From Gymnogyps californianus (taxonomy: Eukaryota > Chordata > Aves > Accipitriformes > Cathartidae): DNA of 64,000 nt. Positions 34,421 through 46,200 of the stretch are shown one piece after another. Below the pieces are notes generated by a model that was not told where the DNA came from, did no database searches, and worked only from the letters and a program-made list of their open reading frames with translations. A program made the translations under genes and the position numbers. Where the stretch lies: NCBI RefSeq assembly GCF_018139145.2, contig NC_059475.1:14907437-14971436 (forward strand), read 5' to 3'. The number at the start of each line of letters is the position of its first letter. Position 1 is the first letter of the stretch.

Positions 34421-37400
34421 TGGCAAAACATTTTGAGAAAGAAAGAAATGGAAGGGAACAAAGAAATCAAGCTATTTGTCTGATTTGTAGTAAATGAATA
34501 TATAAGTGACCTATTTGCTCCTTTTGTATCCCATTTTAGGTAGCAGTCAACAAAATGAAATGAAGGCAACTCATTGTCTTGTGGGAAAAAGCCTGAATTT
34601 AAAATTTTTTTGGTTTGAATTAGTGCAAACAGTGGATATCCTAACACAGTTGACCCTAGCAATGCAGAAGAGCCAAAGTGATAGCAGGCAGCATAAAAGG
34701 ACTTGGACTCTTTGAGATCAGTTGATTAAACATCTCCAAGTGAGATTAATACATGCTGGGAATATCCTTATTTAGAACCAGTACGGAATAAAAGTGATCA
34801 GAAGGGATTTAGAGCTGCCATTCTCATTGAAATAAGGTTAGAGACTGACAGCTACAAATAGTTATAGGAGAGGGAGGGGAAATCTTGCAAAGAAGAAATT
34901 AACAATGTTTGCTATTGGATTAAATCTAAACAATCTCTAGGCATACTCAAACTTTTAATTCTTTTACTGCTGTATTGTTGCCAGTCCTGAACTAATACTG
35001 AAAAAAATCGATGAGGTAGCTACTGATCTGGCTGGGAAACAATGTCCTATTCAAAGGTAGTATCTGTTCTAAGTATCAAGCAACAAAATAAGCTGTCCTC
35101 TGTAAAGAGGGGGAAAAAGAGAACATTTAAGTCAACGTCAAGCCAGGAAAGCACTTTTGTATTAACCTAAGAAGTTAACAAAATAGAATACATAAAAGTA
35201 TTTTTGAAGTGGAAATAATTTAAGAACCTCCTAAATATCTTAACAGTGCACTTGGCTACACTTAGATTTAGGGAAGCAATATTTTACATGCAGCAGTAGA
35301 ATTTTTTACAGCTTTAAATCCAAAGACAGGCCTGTACTCCATCAAGAAATGACAACAGCAAACTTAATGCCACTGTGAAAGTACCAAATTAAATTTAACA
35401 GTATTCAGAAAATGGCCATAATGAGCAGGATTCAGAAATAAGGCTGTGACTCAACAGGTACAATGAGGGCAGCTGTGTTCAGAACAGTTGCATTTATGAA
35501 GCCATTGACACATGGTCCCAGTGTCAGTTGAGTGACAGCTGGAAAAGCCTTTGGTCGCCAAGCTTTTAGATACACCAGAGCAAATCCTATGCAATTATCT
35601 GTAAAACCTATTACAAGAGCAAAATGTGTGCAAAATGCCTTTGCAGCACCAGTCGGGGTAGAAAAGAAAAATAATTAAAAAAAGGAAGACTTGGGCTCAC
35701 ACTACTGTCCTTTGCACTGTTCTGGTGATCTAAAGAGACTACCAAGGTACCCTTGCGAGGCAACAGATAACTGTGTAATAAAGGTAAATGATCTGCTGAT
35801 ATACCAGAATCGGAAATCAACTCTCCATATTTTCCATGTTAGCAATCCAAGAACAGAAAATTACTAATATGTAGCGTAGTAAGAAGCTTAATTTTCTCAG
35901 GATACACCATGAACTATGTATCTGGAGTGAGAATAAAGACTGCCCTAGAAATAAACAGCAGGAATATGTTGGGAGGCAGGTCCAGGTCTGCTTCTTTGTG
36001 GATTATGTGCCTGAATTTCCTTTCCCTGGCATCTAAGTCACAGAGGACAGGAACTCGCATGTGCCCAGAAAACTCAGGTGTTCGGAGATCTGTCCTTTCC
36101 TTTGCCTCTGACTCAGCACTTGCCCTCAAGGGGACAGGGGTGGTAGAATGGGAGAAGAAATCAGTCTTCCAGCTACTCAGTTTTGTCCCATGTAGACCCT
36201 TCAGCTACAGAGTGACAGTCAAAGCAAACGGGAAATTTAACTAGCTTTTTATGTACTTTGGGGCACCAAACTAGAGCAAAGAGTTGACAGACCGTTGGGA
36301 TATCTGCCGAGTTGCCTCTTGACAAAGTATATGGGCCAGATTCGTTGATAAGCTGTTGCTGCATGTAGCTGGGAAGTAGCCTACTCTTGGGCCAATGTTC
36401 TGGCTGAAGGATACATTAGGTAAGATTGTTGCCCAAACTGGTAGTTCTAGCTTTCATATAGATTGGTATTTTCTATTATTTCACATAGTGTTTACTGATC
36501 TCACAATTATGATACACAATCATACCTTCTATAACAGTTCTCCATCTTGCACTATATCAAATACTAATTCCAATAAGATTAGATCTACCAGTGTTGGTTT
36601 TTTTAGTCTGGGAAATCAGTTAAATCACCAAAGAAAGATGCAAGGTTAGCCTGTTGCCGTCCCATTTTCCATTAATATTGTTAACTAACCTTTCCTTAAA
36701 CATTTGTGCATGCCAGCATAGCAGACTTAGAGGTCTGTACATGCTCCAAAGACTTTCACCACCATCTTAAATACTGTGTTTGTTATTCTCCAGCCAGCTG
36801 GTGCCTTTCACAGGTGTATTAAAAGCCCTTAAAACAAGACCTGCAGCTTTATTTCTTTCAGCATTCTACACTGAAGGATATCTACTTCCCCCTGTCTAAG
36901 CATATTCAGCTCTTCCAATTTTGGTTCCACCTTGGTTAAGTTAATTTCCATTTCCATACTATTATTCCCTAGTCATTTTGCCTTTATCTCTCTATTAAAC
37001 TTCCTTCTAATTGTTATCACTCCCAACTTGATAAATCCTGTCCTAAATATGATATGATGTTAGATTACATTATTGTAGGAATTTCTGATAATTATGCAGC
37101 CATTAATTACATTCTGCAAAATGTTATCTAAAAGAATTTTGTAAGCTACCAAGAGATGTGAAACAGCTTTGCTGCAAACAATGAGAAAAACACCACAAGA
37201 CCTTTTGTATTCTTGAGCATAACCTGCCAACAGAACAAATTCCTCTATGATTCAGGTAAGCAAAGCTTAGACTGCCAATACCACAAGGAACTACACCGTC
37301 CAGGAAATGTGTCATAACTGCAGTAGTTCTCTGGTTATGTTTTACATAAGTACATCTATGTATTAGACATCTTCATCTGCCTACAGCTATCACATCACAT

Positions 37401-39957
37401 AACTATGCTCAAGTCAGTACATTCTGGGAGACTCTAGGCAACATATATTCATAATATTCTTAGTTACTTAGAATACAGCAGAGGGGTGTGGTTTTTTTAC
37501 TTGAGGACAGTATAGGATTATTTGGTTGTATACAGAGATGAATCTTGTTACAGCTTCATTGTTACTAGCTTGGTTAAAATAGAGTATATTCATACAGTTA
37601 CATATGTGAAGTCAGAACGTTAATTCTGTGGTGTACATAGGATCTTATGCCATTCCCAAATTATATTATTAACAAAGAACCTCTGTTCTTTAACTGTGTT
37701 GAAAACCCAAAACGTTTTGAATGTCAGCCACAACCTCTTTCACAACACTTTTCTCACAGACGTTTATGAGGTTTTATATGCTATTTTGTGTTTCAATAGA
37801 GAGGATTAGTAGAATCAGCTATGTTATATTTAATTACAAAGCTGATAACCTCAGAGGACTTGTCTGTGTGGAAGTTTATCTCATAAGTAAATCCCACAAA
37901 GTGTATCAAGGAAAGAAATACCAGGTCACACCAATATGTTTAATAACTTTGACTAAAAAAAGTACAAATACTTGATGGTAAAAAACCTTGAAAGCCAGAG
38001 AAATAACTCCTTTCACAAAAGGAAAGATCCACCTCCTCCATTTTGAGTATCTTCTTGGTAAAGAAGTCTGTTCTTAACTGAGAAGATGATAGCTGACTAG
38101 AAAATCTAGGCATTGGCCTCTTGGCAAGCAGAACGAAACATGCAGAAATTTGTTAAGTCTGTGGGTTTTTATCGCTGAGCTTTGAAGTCAGAAGTCAAAG
38201 ATGGAAATCCTGTTCTTCAAAAAGGTAGACTATGGACAAGAAAAAACAATAGCAAACATCATGCCAGAAAGAGAGTGTAATGTCATCGAGCTGTCTAAGG
38301 AGGCTTGTAGGTCTTCCCATGGAACAGGATTGAATGCCAAGACTTAATGCATTTTGTAAAAAAATCTGTGGTAACCCCCAAGCAGAACTACAAATCCAGT
38401 AAATAAACTGATGAGAAAGGGATTCGGCTTGGCAGTAATGGCAACTCTATTGCCCTGCTAGTAAAATAGAAATAAAAATATCTTACAGGGAAAAAGAAGA
38501 ATCTTACCAGAGTGTATATTTTGACAGTTTGCTGCAACACTTTAAAGCGGTCAGGTTATTCTGCTGGGAGATGGTGTCCCATTGAAAAGGAATCACGATG
38601 TTCCACCATGACAAAATCTCTAAACTTTCTGGGAAGATACAGGTTTTGCTATTTCAGGGGGTGTTGAACTGAATTCCCATAAACTGGAGTGGAATAAATA
38701 AGATCTGGTCTAATTCATGGTTCCAGAACAGGCTCTGCTTGGAAAAGAACACAGGGATAACAGGGCTCAGTTCTCGGGCTGGTGAAAGGCTGTTCCGGTT
38801 GACAGATTATGTTAACAGCTTCTGTGCTGGGAGTCTGGCAAAAGGCTTCAGGAAAACTGTCTTTTTGCTTTCATTCATATTTTATATATGTTATATATAC
38901 ACACAGAGAACCCTACATGTATTAGCCTGTAATTTTCTGTCACAATCATGGTCGTCACACTACGTATGTGAGTAGTCACAGCTAAGAAGGGATATTTCAG
39001 ATCTTATTTAATAGTCTCCATTCTTATATTCTGGCAAGGAGATCTGAGGAACATTACCTTACAATGTTAAGCAGTGTTCCCTCTCATACAGCAGATGCCA
39101 CTTCCAGTGCAAATACATATGCTTACAAGTTTAATGTTAGCTGTCAGTAGGTACTCAAGCATGAAAAGTTAACATTTGCTTTCTATCAGGATTCACATGA
39201 CCAGTGCTCAGTGGCTTGAGTGTTAGAGAAAAGCAAGCACAGAAGGTCCTTGACACCAGAGTAATAAAGCTTTTAAATTTAAAATAAAGCTTTACAGATG
39301 TTTTGGCATCTCCCCAATACAATTTAAAGAAAATAACAACAAAACCAAGCAAATATGCAGGTAGTTAACTAATTAGAAATGTTTTTCAGTTGCACCTCAG
39401 TTCAAAGCTTACTCATCTGGTAGTTGACTGAAAGCCAGAAATAGCTGATGTTGCACACTGTGATACTGAGGACATTGCTCAGTAGCAGTCCCCCTAGAAA
39501 ATCCAGAAGGATCCAAGGCTGGTTCTATACTTGTTTACAACAGCAGAATTTTAGGAGTATGTAAAAACAACTGGGTGATCCAACAGATGGGTAATCCAAC
39601 ATGGATTCAAAAGTTTCCTTCCATCATTCACAAATATATCGTGTCAGATCCAATCTAACATTTAAGCCACAGAAACTCAAAATAAATCCCCACATTGAAC
39701 GAGCTTTCCTTTTCAATTGCTTAGAAATTTTTTATATTGCAAACTATTGAAAAAAGTTTTAACTTTTCAAACTGAATGTAAGAAGTTTTCAAAGTTCCAA
39801 ACTGTTAAAAATTCAAGAAGGCATTCCAGGTTAGACTGGCAGCCAAATGTAAAAGGCAGGACTATGAGCTGACTACAAGTACTCAACCGGAAGTCTGAGA
39901 AGTTACAGTGCATAGAATTATATAAACATTAGCTCAGTAGTGGTCAAAAAAGGAAAT

Positions 39958-40934
39958 GAAAGGTTAGGAATGTTGGAGCTGAAAGGGTAGTGATCAATAC
40001 TTCCAAGACTAATGGCAGCTGGTTACGAGGAACGTTCCTCAGGGGATACTACTTGGACAATATTGTTTAGCGTGTTCATCAGTAACTCTAAAACAGAGCG
40101 CACCCTCGCCAGCTTCACAGATGACACCACACCGTGGGGAGCAGTTGATATGCTGGAAGGCAGGGCTGCCATTCAGGGACACCTCAAACAGCTCAAGGAA
40201 TGGGCCAACATGAGCCTCATGAAATTGAAAGTCAATGCCAATTCTGGAAGAAATACTCCATGCAGAAATACAGGCTGGGATTCATTTGACTAGAAATCAA
40301 CTCTGCAGAAAGGAAATTGGGGGTCAAGTTTAAATGAGTTCCAGTGGCAAAGAAGGTCAACCACCTACTGGTCTGCATTAGCAAGAACATAGCCAACAGG
40401 TCAAGGGAAGGTGCTCAGCACTTGAGAGGCTACACCTGGAGTACTGTGTCCAGTTTTTGGCACTCCAGTATGAGAGAGATTAACAAACTCCTGAGAGTCC
40501 AGAAGAAAGGTCTTAATACAGTTAGGAGCTGGAGCAAATGATATAGAAGAGGCTGAAGGAACAGTATTTAGCCAGAAGAGAAGGCTAGGGTGGGATCTAA
40601 TTGCAGTCTTCCGTTACCTAAAAACAGGTCATAGAGAAGATGGAATCAAACGCTTCCCAGAGCAAAAGAATGAGATGCAATAGTTACAAGTTGCGATAAT
40701 GGAAATTAATGTTAGATATGAAGAAAAAAAAATAATGCAGTGGTTGCGGTTAAGCACTGGAACAGGCACTCAGAGTGCCTGTGGAATCTCTATCTCAGGA
40801 AATTTTCACAACTCAGCTGGATAAGGCCCTGAACAACCTGATCTAACTTTGAAGTTAGCCCAGCCTTGAGCAGGAGGTTGGATTGGATGACTCCAGATGT
40901 GCCTTCCAACCAAAGTTTTTCTGCAATTATATGA
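39958..40934 (+). mobile_element. CR1 LINE, 5'-truncated (ORF2 C-terminal part plus 3' UTR)
   Basis: From 'ggagctgaaagggtagtgatcaa' onward the sequence follows CR1 ORF2. The frame at 40012-40293 reads LFSVFISN, then TLASFTDDTTPWGAVD, where FTDD stands at the place of the reverse-transcriptase FADD catalytic motif. It continues as GRAAIQGHLKQLKEWANMSLMKL, matching CR1 'AIQRDLDRLESWAERNLMKF'. Further pieces are 'aagaacatagccaacaggtcaaggga', 'tacacctggagtactgtgtccagttttt' and 'tggaacaggcactcagag'. The 3' UTR ends with 'gcccagccttgagcaggagg', 'ttggattggatgactccaga' and 'tgccttccaacc'. Only a degraded octamer ('aattatatga') remains at the 3' end. Several frame breaks and an early stop at 40291-40293 make it dead. 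About 980 bases remain of an element usually several kb long. Confidence 0.92.
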
Positions 40935-41079
40935 ACTAGCAGGAAAAGACAAATGACCACATTAAAAATATCATTACCATATAAATTCATTATTTACTTA
41001 TTCCTCAATTACAGCATGCTGTTTGGCTCCCAATCTCAAAAAGGATGTTTTAGAACTAGAAATAGTCCCTTCCATATAG

Positions 41080-41566
41080 AAAGTGACTGACTACATTAGG
41101 ACTCTTTGGCCTGAAAGACAGAGTGTTTAGAAGGTAGTATAAGGTTACAACATCATGAGTGGCATGAAAAAAACCAGATAGGAATCATGTGTTCACTTTT
41201 TCCTAATACAAGTATGAAGGACTACCAAACAAAGCTGGAAAAACAAAGTTTAAAAAAAACAAACCAAAACAAAAGGTGGTTCTTCATACAATGGATGGTA
41301 GACCAGCTGAATGTTTTTCAAGCAAGGGCACACCAGCACCTTACACTTAAAAAAAAGAAATACACTACGAGTTACTAAACAAACACACAACATGAGGCTC
41401 AGGAATTCTAGGCTGAAAAATAGAGGCTAGGAGAAAGCTGGGTTAGAAATATCACATATGTTTTTCCTGTTCTTATTCTATGCTGGGGCTTATTACCACT
41501 GTTGAATAAAGGATACTAGGCTAGATAGATCCTTGGCCTTAATCAGTGCTGTCATTCTTACAATAA
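41080..41566 (+). mobile_element. ancient CR1-type LINE 3' fragment
   Basis: The order of blocks follows the end of an old amniote CR1. 'ggactctttggcctgaaa' is followed by 'acaacatcatgagtggcatga', then 'gtttaaaaaaaacaaacc', 'ggtggttcttcatacaatgg' and 'gaccagctgaatg'. After a diverged stretch come 'gctggg...cctgttctt', 'ggatactaggctagatagatc' and 'gtcattctta'. The frame at 41187-41378 keeps a trace of the ORF2 C-terminus (WFFIQWMVDQLN for the usual YFFTQRTVNLWN). The tail differs from that of the CR1 just upstream, so this is a separate, older insertion in the same orientation. Confidence 0.75.
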
Positions 41567-42119
41567 TGTCTTGCAAGGTTCCTAACCCTGTGTTGGCTAT
41601 CCAGTCATAGCTCTGCAACTTTTGAGTTTTAGTCATCACTAAAAAGAATTATCTTCATGTGATGGTCAGAGTCCTTTGAGTTTTTTGTGAGAGATTCCAG
41701 TAACACACACACATGCACGGCAGCTGGATATCTTACAAAGAACCTAAGACACAGGTACTGTTTTGGTATGATGTTCTGTGATATCAGACCATATCATTTA
41801 TTTAGATAAATATTTTTATATGATAGAAATATATACAGAAAAGAATGTGAAACACCAGAAGATGCAACCACATGAATTAGCTTGATAGAGATATGCTGAT
41901 TTATGAGACAGAGGTTTATCTGAGCCACGGTTTAGATCAATAAACACACCACTGATTTATAGTAGATGCTCTGCCACAACAGTAAAAATTACAATAGTGT
42001 ACCCAACAAACCTTTTAGATAGACAGATAATGAAACATGATTAAACACATGAAGCAAGTCAAAAAGATCACACCGAGTACTGAATGTATGCAAAACGAGA
42101 GCTCATGTCAGTTGTGCTA

Positions 42120-42290
42120 ATATACAACTGTTGCAACTTTTATTTTACATATAGTGTGATCAGGCGAAGTTGTTTGTTATAAATGAATAGAGCTGATTAT
42201 CGTTGATTACAGATGCACTAATTAACTCAGTTTTATTTGTTCCAAAACTCTATTAATAATCAATTCTGAAAGATTTGGGCAGCCATGTGT
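42120..42290. other. AT-rich block, possible conserved non-coding element
   Basis: Repeat-free sequence with adjacent 'gattatcgttgattac' and 'actaattaactcag' words, which resemble paired homeodomain sites. There is no coding potential. I call it on texture only. Confidence 0.2.
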
Positions 42291-43189
42291 AATTTGACAT
42301 AGTTTTTATCACCACCAGAAGAAAATGTAGCAGTCCCTTCAGAGAATAATGAAGAGACAGGAAAAAAAACCCAAGAAAAACAAACATTTGGCAGAGAACA
42401 AGTGTACCTAAAATAGGCCACTTTTCAATCTAAGCAGCTTGCTAATCACCTTAAGCATCCTCACAATTTAGACAATGAGGATTTAGAGTTCAGCCCATAA
42501 AACAATGTTTAAATGAGAGGTGCAAAATTGTGCCAGAGCGCTCTCATATATGAGCCAGGGAGGCTGTGCTTGCGCTTTGCAGAAAAAAATATTAAAAACT
42601 TGCCCAGATGTATACTGTTCTGGTTTAAGTGAGAAAAAGTTGCCACTGAGAATCAATCATAAGTCTGGAAACACCTTTTCTTTATCCATAAAAGGACTGA
42701 CAACATAGGCACAGTTGGGAGTTAAACAGGGAACGATTACTTTGCTGTTATATGGTAGTTAGGGTTATGCCAGCGTTTACTTTTCAAACACTCATGAGCC
42801 AGAGACTTACAATAGAGCCATAAACATTCTCTCTAACCTGAGACTAAGCTCTATCTTGAGATCTTATCTCTTTCACCATTTCTGGACAAACACGCACACA
42901 AACTGTTCAGTTATGCATGTCTGAAGAGAAAAAGAAGTTTGTTGCACTGAAAAGCTTTTAAAGATTTTTATCTTGGAAAAAAAAACATAGTTCTGGCATG
43001 AAGAAAGGCCCTTGGCAAGACATTAGTCCATAGTCTGCTCTACTATCTGTTAGCATTTCCAAAGAGAAGCAAACCGTCTAGTTAAGCTACTGAGATTTCT
43101 ATAATCGCAGTAACATTTTCCTCTCACATCTTCCAGGGGGATTTCACAACCCAGGGTAGACATAGTAATTTATTACTCTCAAAAATGAC

Positions 43190-43211
43190 TTTTTTTTTTT
43201 TTTTTTTTTTT
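43190..43211. repeat. T22 homopolymer tract
   Basis: Twenty-two uninterrupted T residues. No retrocopy body is recognisable on the minus strand next to it. Confidence 0.9.
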
Positions 43212-46200
43212 AAACTGGCTGTGCAGTGATGTGCATGAACACTCATTTCCACTCTATCAAACCTAGGTATTCTGTCTGAGAATTTAGTAAACCAAATAAG
43301 GTTTGACCTAGTGTTCATGACAGCATAAGTTCTCAGCCAGATATAAATTGAATAAGCTGATCTTATAAAGATCCTTGAAATAAGTAAATACAAGGAAGCA
43401 AATGGCAATGATTTAACTGTGTATTTACTGCATGTTGTCTTGATTTGGTTTTCACACTAGTTTGACCCAGGTATAACTCTAGCTTCTGCAACAGATCTGC
43501 ACTGGGCCTTGTGAAGTCAACTCTGTTTCTGCAGTACCCTTTTATTCTCCAGGTTATCACATGGGAGAAAAAAAACACGATGAAATAAAACATCATGCAA
43601 AATCCTCTCATCTCTCAGTCACCTACAGGACCATGACCTCAGTCTGACGACCTCTATTTAAAGTATGTCGTCTTTAATAAAATCACATCAAAATAAAAGA
43701 AGGTACACAAGAGACAATAAGCAGTAAATGCAGCTGATGTTAAGCTATTAATGGGACACAAGGCTGAAGAATCTCACTAAATAAACAGCAAGAGTAAGAT
43801 CCAATGCCCAGTGAACTTAATGGATAAAATCATATGGAAGATATGGACGGCACAGAAACCTGTGTCTACTGGACCACTTACTAAGTTACCTCTGCTTAAT
43901 AATGAAAGTAACTTAGGGTATGGAACAGGCTGCTTGTGTAAGAGACCTCACTAAGTCTGTCTGTCCTTTCACATGTCTAGCCTCTCCCTAAACTATGCCC
44001 CTTCATCCACTTCCTTCATTCACAGCTGAGAGGATAATTATTAGGCAAAGGAACGCAAGTCCCTGACACTGTTCTTGTCATGTCATTGTCCTTAATGTAT
44101 AGGATCTTGGGATTTGGGGAAAGACCTTTGAAATCAGTGAATCCATTCACATTCCTAAGATTAACTATGTACACACTTTACTGTATAGGGCCATATTATT
44201 TGGCATCCTGGAAGATTAAGCCTGTTTGTCAGAAGCTGCTTTTCCCCTTCAGCCACAGGAAAGTGAGACAAAATAACACAGAGGATGTAAGATGACAAAA
44301 CGTGCTCTGGGTTGACTAGAAAAATGTACCTAGACCGATGTGTTACGCTTTCAGAAAACACAAACACAAGGTGAAAGCATATTTAGGAAACAGGTGAGGA
44401 ACAGATGCTCTAAGACATTTCCCCTTCACCTCCAACTGCTATGCCTATAAACCACTCAACTTCATTTATGTTCTTTAGAACAGCAACCAGAAGTCCTGGA
44501 GGTTCTGAAATTCCCACAGAAGGAAACAGAGAACGTTTCCAAGCATTTTCTTTGCAGATTGAATGCAGAATAATTCCTCTTTTAGTAGTGACTGATGTGG
44601 GCAGCCCTTGAACTTTCTAGGAGGTGCTAGAAAAGACCCTGCTGCATGTTCATCAAAATTACAGCAAGAAGCATGGCTAAAAAAACCCAGGAATCGTTGC
44701 TTTCATCATCGTCATTATTCTGTGCCTTTTCACATGAGAGGACAACACAGATGCCTGTGTGATTTCCACTGGTTCACAGACTTGCTGGCCTGAATCTTTT
44801 TCCCAGCCTACAGGTGCCAATCCTTTTTAGTTTCATTCAGTCTTATTGTAATTCTGAGCACTTGATGGTATGTCCAGCCAGCCCTGCAATTTCTGATAAT
44901 CATTAAAAATTTTATAAGCAAACCAATATGTGTTTATTGCGATCCCAGCATTAGTGGGCTCTGAATTTCATTCAACCTTTATGAACTATAATAAACAGTA
45001 GGAACAAATAGCAACCAACAACACAATGCTACAGAGACTAAAGAGGAATTTTGAGATAGAAGCCAAATAGGTGCCAAATATCATTCAGACACCAAAGAGG
45101 GACTGGTGGTCCCTGTATGGAACAAAGCCTAACCATCCCCAAAATGTAGATGTCACAGAGTTGGAATGCAGCTGTCTAATTCAACAGAGAACAGTTTAAA
45201 ATTCGAAAAGAGAAAGAACACTGTGCCAACTGTGACTGCAGGGCAGTTTAGACAAGCAAATGTAATCACTTTTAAATCCGGCTGGAATACCATGATGGAA
45301 TGCCTCAGTTTTTACAAAGAATACCACAGGATCCACGTGGACAGAGTTCCATTAGAGGCCCTGTTTCACATATGTTCATCACCGTATAGAAATACAGTGA
45401 AGAAATGCACACATAATTACTTGCAACCACTCATTTCAGTGATTTAGATAACAAAACATTTACCTGGAAAAATAACAACAATGCACAAATGTATGAGTGC
45501 ATAATCTTATGTGAAACAATTGATTTATACTGAAGATTTGGTTCATCGTTGTACCAATGGTCAGGGTTAGAATCTTACATCTTTCCTAGGTAACCTTTCC
45601 TTATACTTTCTTTGAGTTTCAAAGTTGCTGACAGAATATTCCATGCAAAAATTGGAAATTAAAGAACTATACTTTTTGTGTTTTTATAAAACTCAAAAAG
45701 CAGCTTTACAATAAAGGTTACACTATCTGTCTGCCACACTGCAACAGACGTAATGAGGACTGTCAAATAAACCCTCTGATTTCCCCCACCCTCAATAATG
45801 GTTTATTACACATCCTTGTCTAGCATGAAATAATTCTGTGAAAAATAAACCAAGCATGAATCTTATTTGGGTTACAGAAAGGTCTGAATCATTTATAACT
45901 GAATTAATTGCTAGAAAGGATTATGAGAAGCCAATTAGTAATATTTGTATTTGGATCTGCCAGTTGGCCCAGAACTGAAAATGAATATTAGTTTCGACAT
46001 AAAGACTGTAGTGTTCATGGATAAAAAACATTCAATCAACATCAAGAATATCCTTGAGAATTACTGTCTTGAACAGAACATGCCTGATAACTGGCCAGAT
46101 AATTCTATTAGCCAAAACTGCCTAAGATATTTCCCAACTGCTGATTCAAAAACTGATTCTGCATTCCTCATATAACATCCCAAAGTCTTGATTTTTGGTT

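Larger units (their letters stand above)
31981..39957. other. unique AT-rich non-coding DNA
   Basis: No gene is supported. It holds a C11 run at 32116-32126, dispersed-motif fragments at 32580-32650 and 33414-33478, and a purine tract with a 7-mer repeat at 34318-34420. Frames at 32663-33004 (113 codons), 35909-36244 (111 codons) and 34294-34662 (minus, 122 codons) have no recognisable domain. The last is simply the antisense of the purine tract. Confidence 0.55.

Noticed and set aside
34205..34662. Minus-strand frames rich in Phe, Ser and Leu resembling membrane proteins
   Set aside because: They are the antisense of the purine tract; low complexity only.
35909..36244. 111-codon frame
   Set aside because: No recognisable domain. 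An antisense frame is open over much of the same stretch, as expected for non-coding DNA.
40012..40293. 93-codon frame as a host gene
   Set aside because: Its residues match CR1 reverse transcriptase; it is a LINE remnant.
43190..43211. T22 as the reversed poly(A) tail of a retrocopy
   Set aside because: No polyadenylation signal at suitable spacing on the minus strand and no recognisable transcript body or flanking duplication.
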